Shown here piece after piece: positions 1-8,479 of a stretch of DNA of 18,435 nucleotides. The notes below the pieces were generated by a model. It saw nothing but the letters and a program-made list of their open reading frames with translations, did not search any database and was not told the DNA's origin. How positions within the stretch are numbered: the first letter of the stretch is position 1; each line of letters starts with the position of its first letter. Source of the DNA: an uncultured Alcaligenaceae bacterium (GTDB lineage Bacteria; Pseudomonadota; Gammaproteobacteria; Burkholderiales; Burkholderiaceae_B); the NCBI GenBank assembly GCA_937897265.1, contig CALCPT010000539.1:1-18435 (forward strand). Direction: 5' to 3'. A program made the translations under genes and the position numbers.

Positions 1-182
1 GACAGGCGACCTTGGCTAGAGTGAGCGGTCTGTATAACATGAGATAACAGGCAAAAGATGAAAATCCAATTGGGCTGATTTTTAGGCGTTCTGCACAGGC
101 GCGTTTCACCGTAAGGCTTGCAGGGGCTAAGTGCCCATTCAGGCTGACATTGCGTACAATTGGGCTGATTGATTGAGCGATT
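1..182. other. Upstream leader of ygiQ with no complete gene
   Basis: This stretch holds no convincing complete gene. One plus-strand frame is open from the window edge to a TAA at 45-47 (14 codons); it could be the tail of an upstream gene but is too short to judge. The stretch contains an exact 14-nt direct repeat (67-80 and 157-170) and a small hairpin with GGGC/GCCC arms at 124-136. No convincing -35/-10 pair was found. The ribosome binding site before the ATG at 183 is weak, with a GAG at 174-176. Confidence 0.5.
67..170. repeat. Exact 14-nt direct repeat pair
   Basis: CAATTGGGCTGATT occurs at 67-80 and again, identically, at 157-170. The start-to-start distance is 90 bases, and the second copy ends 12 bases before the ygiQ start codon. 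Each copy contains the palindrome CAATTG. The position suggests a regulatory site or a small local duplication; which of these is unknown. Confidence 0.75.
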
Positions 183-2567
183 ATGACAACCTACGCCGAC
201 GTTTCCCTGTTTCCACGTAACGCCAAGCCCCTGAGCAGCTATCGCAAGTTCTGGGCAGCGCGTTTTGGTGTGGCTCCCTTTTTGCCAATGAGTCGCGATG
301 AGATGACTCAACTTGGGTGGGATAGCTGTGACATCATTATTGTCACGGGTGACGCTTACGTTGATCACCCCAGCTTTGGCATGGCCGTGATCGGTCGTAT
401 GCTTGAAAATCAAGGTTTTCGTGTCGGGATTATCGCGCAGCCCGATTGGCAAAGCGCCGAGCCGTTTAAAGTCCTTGGCAAGCCGAATCTGTTTTTTGGC
501 GTGACTGCAGGCAACATGGATTCGATGATCAATCGCTACACAGCTGATCGCAAAATGCGAAGCGATGATGCCTATACAGCTGGTGACGTTGGGGGAAAGC
601 GCCCCGACCGTGCCGCAATTGTTTACACACAGCGTTGCAAAGAAGCCTTCAAAGATACCCCAGTGATCTTGGGCGGAATCGAAGGCTCGTTGCGACGCAT
701 CGCGCATTACGATTACTGGTCTGATAAAGTTCGCCGTTCGGTGGTCATCGATAGCAAGTGCGATCTATTGCTGTACGGTAATGCCGAACGTGCAGTGGTT
801 GAGATTGCACATCGACTAGCAGCCAAAGAGCCAATCGCTCAAATGACTGATATTCGCGGCACGGCTTTTATGCGTCGTGAAACCCCCGAAGGCTGGTTCG
901 CGATTGACTCAACCAGTGTTGATGCACCTGGCCGTGTCGAAGCCCATGTCAACCCGTACTTGATGATCAGTGAGCAGGCGCTAGAGCAGGGCGAAAGCTG
1001 TGCGCGTAACGATGAAGCGCGTGAAGTGGCTGATGCCGCGAATGCCAAAAGCGCTCAGGCAGCAATCGCGAAGGCACAAAACGGTGCAAAGGCAGTAGTC
1101 AACGGTAAGCACGGCGGGGATAAGGGCGGCGCTGGTAAAGGTAAGTTAGCCACCAACGAAGCGCCGCTAGTCTTCGCACCTAACCCCGCTCTGCAAACCA
1201 AAGGGAAGCTCAAAGTACCGCCGCGCGAGCGTAGCGTGATTCGTTTGCCGTCTTACGAGCAAGTGAAATCAGATCCGGTTTTGTATGCCCACGCCAATCG
1301 AGTACTGCACTTAGAAACCAATCCTGGTAATGCTCGCGCGATTGTGCAAGCGCACGGCGAAGGTCGCACCGCCAGAGATGTCTGGATCAATCCGCCGCCT
1401 ATTCCGCTCACCACTGCTGAAATGGATTTGGTATTTGATTTGCCTTATGCCCGTAGCCCACACCCTGTTTATGCAGACGAGAATGGTGGTCACGATGGGG
1501 CAACCAAGATCCCCGCCTGGGAGATGATCCGCTTTAGCGTGAACATCATGCGTGGGTGTTTTGGTGGTTGCACGTTTTGTTCGATCACCGAACACGAAGG
1601 CCGAATCATTCAAAGCCGCAGCGAAGATTCTGTTATTCGTGAGATTGAAGACATTCGCGACAAGGTGCCCGGTTTTACTGGGGTGATCTCTGACCTAGGT
1701 GGCCCAACCGCCAACATGTATCGTATTGGCTGTAAGAGCCCCGAGATTGAATCGGCCTGTCGCAAGCCAAGTTGCGTGTACCCCGATGTTTGTCAAAATC
1801 TAAACACCGATCACAGTTCGTTGATTCATATGTATCGGCGTGCGCGCGCGATCAAGGGCGTGAAAAAAATCTTGATCGGCTCTGGTTTGCGCTACGACTT
1901 GGCGGTGAAGTCGCCCGAATATATTCGTGAGCTTGTCACGCATCACGTAGGGGGCTATTTAAAGATTGCACCCGAGCACACCGAGATGGGGCCGTTGTCT
2001 AAAATGATGAAGCCCGGTATCGGTAGCTACGACAAATTCAAACAAATGTTTGATAAGTTCAGCGCTGAAGCTGGCAAAAAACAGTTCTTAGTGCCGTACT
2101 TTATTGCCGCGCATCCTGGCACAAGTGATGAAGACATGATGCACCTTGCAATGTGGCTCAAGAGTCATGGGTTTCGTGCGGATCAGGTCCAAACTTTTTA
2201 CCCAAGCCCAATGGCAACTGCGACAGCAATGTATCACTCTGGGCGTAATCCTTTAGGACGAGTCACTCGCACAAGCGAAACTGTCGATATCGTACGAGGC
2301 GATCGCCGTCGCCGCTTGCATAAAGCGTTTTTGCGCTATCACGACGCCAACAATTGGCCCTTGCTACGCGAGGCGCTCAAGGCGATGGGGCGCTCGGATT
2401 TGATTGGTAATGGCAAAAAACATTTGATCCCGTTTCACCAACCTAGAACCGATGGCAGCTATACCAGTGCGCGACGTAAAAATAGTACAGACTCGACAGT
2501 ACGCAAAGCTGTCATTCCAGGTCGCATGTTGACGCAACACACTGGCTTACCACCACGTAAAAAGTAG
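183..2567 (+). CDS. ygiQ: YgiQ family radical SAM protein (UPF0313)
   Basis: This 794-residue protein belongs to the YgiQ/UPF0313 radical SAM family, whose reaction is not firmly established. The N-terminal part (about residues 30-230) matches the YgiQ N-terminal domain, with the blocks [23 protein letters not shown] and [11 protein letters not shown]. The radical SAM core carries the cluster motif C459-F-G-G-C463-T-F-C466, a CxxxCxxC arrangement that would bind a 4Fe-4S cluster and S-adenosylmethionine. LKIAPEHTE and the [10 protein letters not shown] block lie further on, as in the family. The C-terminal tail is basic. Residues about 285-325 are a Lys/Gly/Ala-rich low-complexity stretch that looks like an inserted linker and makes the protein somewhat longer than the E. 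coli homologue (about 740 residues). The gene appears monocistronic, and the protein would be cytoplasmic. Family assignment is very secure; the biological role is not. Confidence 0.95.
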   Translation: MTTYADVSLFPRNAKPLSSYRKFWAARFGVAPFLPMSRDEMTQLGWDSCDIIIVTGDAYVDHPSFGMAVIGRMLENQGFRVGIIAQPDWQSAEPFKVLGKPNLFFGVTAGNMDSMINRYTADRKMRSDDAYTAGDVGGKRPDRAAIVYTQRCKEAFKDTPVILGGIEGSLRRIAHYDYWSDKVRRSVVIDSKCDLLLYGNAERAVVEIAHRLAAKEPIAQMTDIRGTAFMRRETPEGWFAIDSTSVDAPGRVEAHVNPYLMISEQALEQGESCARNDEAREVADAANAKSAQAAIAKAQNGAKAVVNGKHGGDKGGAGKGKLATNEAPLVFAPNPALQTKGKLKVPPRERSVIRLPSYEQVKSDPVLYAHANRVLHLETNPGNARAIVQAHGEGRTARDVWINPPPIPLTTAEMDLVFDLPYARSPHPVYADENGGHDGATKIPAWEMIRFSVNIMRGCFGGCTFCSITEHEGRIIQSRSEDSVIREIEDIRDKVPGFTGVISDLGGPTANMYRIGCKSPEIESACRKPSCVYPDVCQNLNTDHSSLIHMYRRARAIKGVKKILIGSGLRYDLAVKSPEYIRELVTHHVGGYLKIAPEHTEMGPLSKMMKPGIGSYDKFKQMFDKFSAEAGKKQFLVPYFIAAHPGTSDEDMMHLAMWLKSHGFRADQVQTFYPSPMATATAMYHSGRNPLGRVTRTSETVDIVRGDRRRRLHKAFLRYHDANNWPLLREALKAMGRSDLIGNGKKHLIPFHQPRTDGSYTSARRKNSTDSTVRKAVIPGRMLTQHTGLPPRKK

Positions 2568-2584
2568 ACCGTTTACTGGTTGGT

Positions 2585-2602
2585 TGGCTGAGCCGTTTTT
2601 TT
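2585..2602 (+). terminator. Weak candidate terminator of ygiQ
   Basis: A short GGC-TGA-GCC stem at 2586-2594 is followed directly by G and then seven T residues (2596-2602), 19 bases after the ygiQ stop codon. The T-run is good but the stem is only three to four pairs, so intrinsic termination here would be weak. Confidence 0.3.
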
Positions 2603-2647
2603 GACCCAGCCCCGGGTGCATCTTAAAGTCGCAGCGATGCGTCTAAC

Positions 2648-2683
2648 AAAAAGGCCCTGATGCAGTGCATTGCGTTAGGGCCT
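2648..2683 (-). terminator. Intrinsic terminator of the enolase-superfamily gene
   Basis: AGGCCCT (2652-2658) and AGGGCCT (2677-2683) form a perfect 7-bp GC-rich stem with an 18-nt loop that can fold further. Read on the minus strand the stem is followed by TTTTT (2652-2648). It sits 35 bases beyond the stop codon of the minus-strand gene at 2718-3806, as expected for a rho-independent terminator. Confidence 0.75.
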
Positions 2684-2717
2684 AGAAGAGCGCTCACGTG
2701 ATTCAGGCTCCGATGCC

Positions 2718-3806
2718 CTATACGCTGTAGCGTTTGATAATTGCTGGATCAGGGTCGCGCCCCAGGCCAGGGCCCGAGGGCACAGCGATATAACCATTCT
2801 TAACCTCAATCGCATCCCCCAAGGGGTTGGCACCAAGATCAGCAAATGAGTATTCGATCATCGGAGCGTGGGCGAGCGTAGCCGCAATATGAACGCTGGC
2901 TAACAGCCCTGGCCCGAAGTAGGGGCAATGCGGGGTCATGACAACATTGTGTTGTTGCGCCATAGCGGCGATCTCCATCATGGGCGAGATGCCACCTATT
3001 TTGGTGACGCTTGGTTGCGCAATGTCAACCGCGCCAGCCTTAAACATTTGCTCAAAATTCTTCACGCTCATGGCGTTTTCGCCTGCTGCGATTTTTAAAC
3101 CACTCTGTGCTCTGACGTGTGCAAGACTCTCAAAATCCTCGGGCGGCCAGATGGGTTCTTCAAACCAACTCAGATCGTAAGGGCGTACCGCGTCAGCAAC
3201 CGCCAAGGCTTCTTTCACAGACCAAGGGCAATTGACGTCCATCATCAAACCAATGTTTGAGCCAATCGCTTCACGTGCCGCTTTAACTTGTGCGACACCG
3301 AGTTCATGAAGCTTGACGGCGCCATAGCCGCGCTCAACCACTCGGGCACTGTTTTCGGCGACTAGACCCGGATCGGTGTACCGCATCAAACTGGCGTAAC
3401 AGGGCAGGCGGGTGTGTTTTGCTCCGCCTAGCAAGGCTGACACTGGTTTGCCTGCCGCTTTTCCGGCAATATCCCACAGGGCGATATCCAAGCCTGAGAG
3501 TGCGAAGACCATTGGTCCAGTACGCCCGACGATATGAAGCTTTCGATTGAGATCTTCCATCAAGGCGGGAATATTGGTTTCGTCACGACCGAGCGCAAGC
3601 GGTGCCACCATGGCGTGGATGGCAGCACGCGTGGCAGGCCAAATGCCAAAGCCGAAGGCTTCGCCCCAGCCGACGATGCCAGAGTCGGTCTCAACACGGA
3701 CCAATAGGATCTCCATCGAGCGGTCAAGCCCGGCGAACTTGGGACGTGGCCCATAGATTTCGAAGGGGAGGCTTAGGGCGAAGGTATCTATCGTGCGGAT
3801 TGTCAT
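2718..3806 (-). CDS. Mandelate racemase/muconate lactonizing enzyme family protein
   Basis: This 362-residue protein is an enolase-superfamily enzyme. Such enzymes abstract the proton alpha to a carboxylate and act as racemases, cycloisomerases or acid-sugar dehydratases. The N-terminal capping domain (residues 1-125) ends in the typical ALSGLDIALWDIAGKAAG block. In the barrel the metal ligands are visible as D190 (MMDVN), E216 (WFEEP) and E242 (AAGEN), with H293 (TPHCPYFGPG) as likely catalytic His. Two positions differ from mandelate racemase: the second-strand motif is K165-L-H167 rather than KxK, and QPSVTKIGG has S266 where that subgroup often has Asp. The substrate cannot be named from sequence. 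The Bug receptor gene lies 126 bases upstream on the same strand, suggesting import and breakdown of a related carboxylic acid. The ATG start is the likely one, though the ribosome binding site is poor. Confidence 0.9.
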   Translation of the reverse strand: MTIRTIDTFALSLPFEIYGPRPKFAGLDRSMEILLVRVETDSGIVGWGEAFGFGIWPATRAAIHAMVAPLALGRDETNIPALMEDLNRKLHIVGRTGPMVFALSGLDIALWDIAGKAAGKPVSALLGGAKHTRLPCYASLMRYTDPGLVAENSARVVERGYGAVKLHELGVAQVKAAREAIGSNIGLMMDVNCPWSVKEALAVADAVRPYDLSWFEEPIWPPEDFESLAHVRAQSGLKIAAGENAMSVKNFEQMFKAGAVDIAQPSVTKIGGISPMMEIAAMAQQHNVVMTPHCPYFGPGLLASVHIAATLAHAPMIEYSFADLGANPLGDAIEVKNGYIAVPSGPGLGRDPDPAIIKRYSV

Positions 3807-3880
3807 AAAGTTTTTATCGGGGTGTGATCCCAGCGGGATACTGGGCGAGTTTTTCGTTCTACGTGGCTTTGTTGCAAGCC

Positions 3881-3913
3881 AAAAAGAGGCGTCTATTCAA
3901 CTTGGATAGATGC
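3881..3913 (-). terminator. Candidate terminator after the first Bug gene
   Basis: On the minus strand, GCATCTAT (3913-3906) pairs with ATAGACGC (3896-3889), eight pairs with one G-U, across a 9-nt loop. It is followed after three bases by TTTTT. It starts 19 bases beyond the stop of the Bug gene at 3933-4919 and lies before the enolase-superfamily gene, so that gene may rely on read-through or its own promoter. Confidence 0.55.
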
Positions 3914-3932
3914 TGGCGTCTAGGGTCAGTGT

Positions 3933-4919
3933 CTATTCAGCTTTAATACCGGCATCTTTAATGATTTTTGCCCACTTCGTAATTTCAGACGGGATCCAAG
4001 TTGCGAAATCATTGGGCGAGCCGCCCACCGTGACAAAGCCCTGTTGCTTAAGCTTGGCTTGAAGCTCTGGTGTTTTCAAGGCTCGATTCACGGCTGCGTT
4101 TACACGCTTCACGTAATCGTCGGGTGTACCCAGAGGGGCGATTAGTCCGTTGATCGTGCTGGCATCAACCTCAGGCAGGCCCCCTTGGATAAAGGTAGCA
4201 ATGTCTGGGAAGAGTTCGCTGCGTTCTTTGCTAGTAATCGCCAGCGCGCGTACACGGCCCGCGTCTAGCATGGCTTTTGACCCTATTTGAGTTGAGAACA
4301 TTGCGGTAGTTTGCCCACCAACGAGTTGCGTGATGGCTTCGCCGGCGCCTTTAAACGGGATGTTCAACATTTCGATACCAGCCTGCACCTTGAACTGCTC
4401 AGCCGCCAAATGCGCGCCTGTGCCTTGGCCTGCAGAGCCGAAGGTGATTTTTCCGGCGTTGGCTTTGGCATAGGCGATAAACTCTTGCGTCGTCTTGGCG
4501 GGCAGTGAGGGGTTCACCAACAACACCAAAGGCGAGGTCGCAATAAACACAATTGGGGTGAAATCTTTTAGCGTGTCGTAAGGAAGCTTCGAGACGAGGC
4601 TTGGGTTGGTGATAAAGGCGGCGTCGATCATCCCAATTGTCAGGCCGTCTGGTTCGGCTTTCGCAACGGCGAGGGTGCCAATTGTGCTGCCAGCACCTGG
4701 TCTGTTTTCAACCACAGCTTGCTGGCCGAATTCGTCTCCTACGTAAGGGGCGATTAAGCGTGCCAACGCATCGGTCGCCCCGCCTGGTCCGTACGGCACA
4801 ATTATTCGGATGGATTTACTGATTGGTGTTTGGGCTTGAGCCGCTGGCGCCACGAGGCACAGTAGTCCAACAAGCGGCAGCAATCTAAAAAACAGGGAAT
4901 AGCCGGAAAGGTGTTTCAA
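3933..4919 (-). CDS. Bug/TctC family tripartite tricarboxylate transporter substrate-binding protein
   Basis: This 328-residue periplasmic receptor belongs to the Bug family (TctC-like). These proteins bind small carboxylates or related solutes in the periplasm and are very often encoded without the TctA/TctB membrane partners, as here. A signal peptide with hydrophobic core RLLPLVGLLCLVAP and an AxA site (AQA, residues 28-30) begins the protein. The mature part starts with IRIIVPYGPGGATDALAR, whose GG-x-TD loop is the ligand-binding signature, followed by VVENRPGAGSTIG. The start is TTG at 4919; a strong GGAGG lies five bases upstream, which supports it over internal ATGs. It probably shares a transcript, at least in part, with the downstream enolase-superfamily gene. 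The ligand is unknown; a substrate of that enzyme is an obvious guess. Confidence 0.93.
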   Translation of the reverse strand: MKHLSGYSLFFRLLPLVGLLCLVAPAAQAQTPISKSIRIIVPYGPGGATDALARLIAPYVGDEFGQQAVVENRPGAGSTIGTLAVAKAEPDGLTIGMIDAAFITNPSLVSKLPYDTLKDFTPIVFIATSPLVLLVNPSLPAKTTQEFIAYAKANAGKITFGSAGQGTGAHLAAEQFKVQAGIEMLNIPFKGAGEAITQLVGGQTTAMFSTQIGSKAMLDAGRVRALAITSKERSELFPDIATFIQGGLPEVDASTINGLIAPLGTPDDYVKRVNAAVNRALKTPELQAKLKQQGFVTVGGSPNDFATWIPSEITKWAKIIKDAGIKAE

Positions 4920-5152
4920 AGTTGCCTCCGAGGGCCGTCAAGATTATTTTGGTATAGCACACCGGCGGCACTGCGGTCATCCTATTACCCGAGCTAAGCC
5001 CTGTTTAAACAGGTTTATCTTGCGGTTTGGGCCTAGCGAAAGGGCGCTTTAATCAAGCGTATCTTATGCTGTGCGTGCAGCAGACCAACACGTTAGTGTT
5101 ACGATATTTCTCAGCTAGTTTGATCGACCAATAAAAATATTCGGAGCGAGCG
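4920..5152. promoter_or_regulatory. Divergent intergenic region with a 14-bp palindrome
   Basis: This 233-base gap separates the minus-strand Bug gene from the plus-strand GFA gene and so should hold promoters for both. CCTGTTTAAACAGG at 5000-5013 is a perfect 14-bp palindrome roughly mid-way, a plausible operator for a dimeric regulator. A second small hairpin, CGCTT/AAGCG, lies at 5045-5059. No convincing -35/-10 pair was found for either direction. One perfect palindrome of this size per window is not surprising by chance. Confidence 0.35.
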
Positions 5153-5557
5153 ATGAAACTCACAGGCGGTTGTTATTGCAAACGGATTCGCTATTGTTTT
5201 GAGGGTGAGGTCATGGCCTCGCTACAGTGCCATTGCCGTGAGTGTCAATATATTTCGGGTGGGCATCCTAATGCGCTCATGGTCTTACCCTACGAGGGGT
5301 TTAAGTTTGAAACGGGTGTCCCAGCGACTTTCACCCGTACTGACATCGATAAGGCTGTGACGCGTCACTTTTGTTCGAACTGCGGTACAAGCCTTGCCAC
5401 TCAGTCTCCGTTTCGCCCCGGTGCAATGATCATAAAAGTCGGCACGCTCGATGATCCATCAATTTACAAGCCGATTGCTGCAATTTTTACGATCGATAAG
5501 CAACCGTTTCATCATATCCCCGAAGATATCCCTGCGTTTGAGCGTCGACCAGGCTAG
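5153..5557 (+). CDS. GFA family (CENP-V type) zinc-binding protein
   Basis: This 134-residue protein has the glutathione-dependent formaldehyde-activating enzyme (GFA/CENP-V) fold. The zinc-binding cysteines are all present: C7 and C9 (GGCYCKRIRY), C26, C28 and C31 (QCHCRECQ), and C74 and C77 (FCSNCGTSLA). Members of this family are small cytoplasmic zinc proteins; the archetype Gfa was proposed to speed S-hydroxymethylglutathione formation, but most paralogues have unknown roles. The start ATG has GGAGCGAG about eight bases upstream. It is the first gene of a plus-strand run and lies 38 bases before the dioxygenase gene, suggesting co-transcription. The family call is secure; the formaldehyde role should not be assumed. 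Confidence 0.9.
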   Translation: MKLTGGCYCKRIRYCFEGEVMASLQCHCRECQYISGGHPNALMVLPYEGFKFETGVPATFTRTDIDKAVTRHFCSNCGTSLATQSPFRPGAMIIKVGTLDDPSIYKPIAAIFTIDKQPFHHIPEDIPAFERRPG

Positions 5558-5595
5558 GGCTTGGCATTCCCTATTTTTGACAAAGGAGTTCTGAC

Positions 5596-6444
5596 ATGGC
5601 TTCAGTTTTCTCTGCTGAACAAGCGGCTGCATTTGCCATAGATGGTTATGTGATTGTTCGACAGCTCTTTGATCAAGAAGAAATTGCCCTAATGGCAGCT
5701 GCTATTGAACAAGACCCCGACTTACAAAAAAGCCTTTACGATCGTAAAGACGCTCAGGGCAAGGCGACCAGGATGGCGACCTGGAATCATCCTGGCGACA
5801 GCGTCTACGGTCTGGCAGCACGATCGCATCGGGTGGTCGACACGGTCGAGCAGATGTTGGGGGGCGAGGTTTATCATTACCACTCAAAACTCACCGCTAA
5901 AGAGCCGCTTGAAGGCGGTGCCTGGGAGTGGCATCAGGATTATGGTTACTGGTACCACAATGGCTGCCTGCTCCCTCATATGGCTAGCGTGATGGTCGCG
6001 CTTGATCATGCGACGCCTGAAAATGGTTGCTTGCAGGTGATTCGTGGTTCGCATTTAGTCGGACGCGTTGAGCACGGCATTATTCCTGGCGAGCAGGTCG
6101 GTGCCGATCCCAAGCGAGTCGAACAGATGTTGCAGCAGATGCCACTCGACTACGTTGAGATGGCGCCTGGCGATGCGCTATTTTTTCATGCAAACGTGAT
6201 GCATCGGTCGGATCAAAACCGTTCGCCCAATCGGCGTTGGACCGTAATTTTTTGTTATAACGCGGCGCGCAATAACCCATTTATTGAGCACCACCATCCG
6301 TTTTATACGCCCTTGCACAAAGTCAGTGACGAGGCGGTCAAGCAGGCTGGTTTGAAGTTTTCAAATGCAGGGCAGTCGGCTTTCAGAAAGACCTTTTCTA
6401 ACCCACCCGGTTTGACACAAAAGCTTGGTACGGATCGCGCCTAG
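5596..6444 (+). CDS. Phytanoyl-CoA dioxygenase (PhyH) family protein
   Basis: This 282-residue enzyme belongs to the PhyH family of Fe(II)/2-oxoglutarate-dependent oxygenases, which hydroxylate a range of small molecules. The iron triad is visible as H113-x-D115 (WEWHQDYGYWY) and H203 (ANVMHRSDQN). R213/R214 (NRRW), about ten residues later, are placed to bind the 2-oxoglutarate carboxylate. The PENGCLQVIRGSH block typical of the family is at about 132-143, and APGDALFFHAN precedes the last His. There is no signal peptide, so it acts in the cytoplasm. An AAGGAG seven to eight bases before the ATG is a good ribosome binding site. It follows the GFA gene closely. The substrate is not predictable from this sequence. 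Confidence 0.92.
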   Translation: MASVFSAEQAAAFAIDGYVIVRQLFDQEEIALMAAAIEQDPDLQKSLYDRKDAQGKATRMATWNHPGDSVYGLAARSHRVVDTVEQMLGGEVYHYHSKLTAKEPLEGGAWEWHQDYGYWYHNGCLLPHMASVMVALDHATPENGCLQVIRGSHLVGRVEHGIIPGEQVGADPKRVEQMLQQMPLDYVEMAPGDALFFHANVMHRSDQNRSPNRRWTVIFCYNAARNNPFIEHHHPFYTPLHKVSDEAVKQAGLKFSNAGQSAFRKTFSNPPGLTQKLGTDRA

Positions 6445-6462
6445 ACAAGTGAAAGAGATATC

Positions 6463-6831
6463 TTGAAAAAAATATTGCTGTGTATGCTTGTGCTGCTGTC
6501 TGGGTGTGTGACTCGTGAATACCTGCAAGCGCAAGACGAATGTGCGCCGAGCGCATACCGGCAATTTCCGCCTAATACAATGCAAGTGTACGTACCACGC
6601 ACCACAACTGTCAGGGTGCCCACCGGCGGGTCAAAATGCGAAAGTCGTACTGAAGACAATCGTGTCAAAACGAAATGTGAGCCTGAGTGGCGGACCGAGT
6701 ACCGCACCTATCAGTCGTTAGAGGTGATTGACACCAACGCTGAACCACGCGATGCCGTGATGCGTAGCTGCGCACGCCAGTTGTGCGTCCAACGCTTTGG
6801 CAATGCAGACTGTAAAACACCTGGGTCATGA
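6463..6831 (+). CDS. Small cysteine-rich lipoprotein of unknown function
   Basis: This 122-residue protein is a predicted lipoprotein. A short basic N-terminus and hydrophobic stretch lead to the lipobox L12-S-G-C15, so it should be processed by signal peptidase II and acylated at C15. The mature part is unfamiliar. It has six further cysteines (C27, C59, C72, C103, C108, C117), possibly forming three disulfides, and a Tyr/Thr/Arg-rich middle. The start appears to be TTG at 6463, with AAGAG about seven bases upstream; no ATG gives a sensible lipoprotein signal. It lies 18 bases after the dioxygenase stop and 54 bases before the hydrolase start, so it may be read through in the same transcript. 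No function is proposed. Confidence 0.75.
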   Translation: MKKILLCMLVLLSGCVTREYLQAQDECAPSAYRQFPPNTMQVYVPRTTTVRVPTGGSKCESRTEDNRVKTKCEPEWRTEYRTYQSLEVIDTNAEPRDAVMRSCARQLCVQRFGNADCKTPGS

Positions 6832-6885
6832 CGCGCTGGTGTCTTTTGATAAGAACGGATGCCACAAAACCATCGGAGATTAAAA

Positions 6886-8463
6886 ATGAAAACAACAAAG
6901 CTGACTCTTGGTGCGTCCCTGACGCTGGCGGCCTCGCTGCCTCTTGTTGCCGCTGCCGCGATCACCGAGTTTGCAGTGAAATCGACCCAGCCCTATGGCG
7001 ATTTTGCTGCGGGCAAATATATTCGCATTGAGGCAGAGGCGTTAGGCGAGCTGTCTCCCACTGAGTCGATCCCAGGGTTAGACAAGGCACCACGCAATGC
7101 GCGTGGGCTTGTTGAGTATCGTACGCCGGTAACTTTGATTATTCCAGAATCGCCTCGCGCAGGTAACGGCAACTTGTTAATTGACGTACCTAATCGTGGC
7201 CGCCCAATTAGCCACGGGCTCTACAACAGCCCGCGTGCTCGGCCGCTTGCAATCGGCTCACTCGATCAGGGCAACGGGTTTTTACAGAACCGAGGTTGGT
7301 CAGTCGCGGTTGTCCAATGGGAGCAGGGCGAAGGGCCGGTGTTTCCGACCTTTTCTGACGACAAGGGCGGTAAGCTGTATGCCGAGGGCGTAGGGTTTGC
7401 CGCCGTGCGCGACCTTACGCTGTTTTTGCGCGATGCGCGTACGGGCAACCCACTTGCTGGCGCTGTCCAACGTACCTACGCGGTGGGTTACTCGCAAACA
7501 GGACGCTTCTTGAAAAGCTTTTTGCTCAACGGCTTTAATCAGCTTGACGACAAATCGGTGTTTGATGCGCTGCACATTACACAGGCTGCGGCTGGGCAGT
7601 TGCCGTTGCTGGCCGCAGGCCCAGGGCCCGGCTCGGTCGCATCGCAAACGCCAAGTCATACTGAACCCGAGCTACGGGGTGTTCACGAAGAGCCCTTCAC
7701 TTATGGCGATACCATGAAGGCTGTGCAGGCAAAGTACCGCAAGCTTCCACGGGTGGTGGTGAGCCATGCTTATAACGATTACCTGGGTGGGCGTGCAGCG
7801 CTCACGCGCACAGGGGCGCAGGGCATCGTCGACTTACCTATGCCTGAGAATGTACGCATGTTCGATATCTCTGGCTCGCCCCATATTAATGGTCGCGATA
7901 AAAACCCTGAGTGTACCGAACCACCAGGTCAGTTGGATTGGGCACCTGCGGTGCGAGCGCAATTAGTCTTGCTTGACGAGTGGGTGCGTGGCACGACACC
8001 GCCGTCCAGTCGACTTTTTGAACTTGAGGCGCGCTTGAGCGACCCTGAGGTCTTTCAGGCTCCGCGCTTTCTTGCCGGTGCGACCGTGCTGGTGCCTAAG
8101 CGCGATGCTGACGGCAACGCCATGAGTGGCGTTGTACTGCCCGATATAGCAGTGCCGATTGCCAGCCATGGTTATATGAATGCGCCATTGACAGTAATGG
8201 CCTGTCGTCAGAGTGGTACCTACAGGCCGTTTGCCAAAACGACTGCAGACCGTAAGCCTGACGATAGTCGTGCCGCACTTGATGCTCGGTATCCCGGAGG
8301 GATTAACGAGTATCTGACCAAGATACGCGTCGCCACGCGTGCACTCGTTGCAGAGCGATTGTTACTGGCAGAAGATGCAGCGGTGATTGAGAATGCGGCC
8401 GCCGAAAACACGGCGTTTACGCCTACTAAACCGCGTGCACGCGGTGCCACGACGGCTCGTTGA
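6886..8463 (+). CDS. Secreted alpha/beta hydrolase domain-containing protein
   Basis: This 525-residue protein resembles the large alpha/beta hydrolase-domain proteins found as secreted proteins in Proteobacteria. Residues 1-25 form a signal peptide (hydrophobic run LTLGASLTLAASLPLVAAAA). The nucleophile elbow is G201-Y-S203-Q-T-G, fitting GxSxG. A PNRGRPISHG block sits near residue 100, and IASHGYMNAP in the C-terminal third may contribute a catalytic His. The start chosen is ATG 6886, with GGAG seven bases upstream and a clean signal peptide directly after it; the in-frame ATG at 6859 would only add nine charged residues. Substrate and reaction are unknown, probably ester or similar hydrolysis in the periplasm or outside the cell. 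A large imperfect hairpin begins shortly after the stop. Confidence 0.85.
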   Translation: MKTTKLTLGASLTLAASLPLVAAAAITEFAVKSTQPYGDFAAGKYIRIEAEALGELSPTESIPGLDKAPRNARGLVEYRTPVTLIIPESPRAGNGNLLIDVPNRGRPISHGLYNSPRARPLAIGSLDQGNGFLQNRGWSVAVVQWEQGEGPVFPTFSDDKGGKLYAEGVGFAAVRDLTLFLRDARTGNPLAGAVQRTYAVGYSQTGRFLKSFLLNGFNQLDDKSVFDALHITQAAAGQLPLLAAGPGPGSVASQTPSHTEPELRGVHEEPFTYGDTMKAVQAKYRKLPRVVVSHAYNDYLGGRAALTRTGAQGIVDLPMPENVRMFDISGSPHINGRDKNPECTEPPGQLDWAPAVRAQLVLLDEWVRGTTPPSSRLFELEARLSDPEVFQAPRFLAGATVLVPKRDADGNAMSGVVLPDIAVPIASHGYMNAPLTVMACRQSGTYRPFAKTTADRKPDDSRAALDARYPGGINEYLTKIRVATRALVAERLLLAEDAAVIENAAAENTAFTPTKPRARGATTAR

Positions 8464-8479
8464 GACAGTGTCCTTGTTC

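Noticed and set aside
1..47. C-terminal tail of an upstream gene
   Set aside because: Only 14 codons are visible in the open frame and they match nothing recognisable, so no CDS is called.
5153..6444. GFA and dioxygenase genes as a formaldehyde detoxification unit
   Set aside because: Most GFA paralogues lack proven formaldehyde activity and no glutathione-dependent formaldehyde dehydrogenase gene is nearby.
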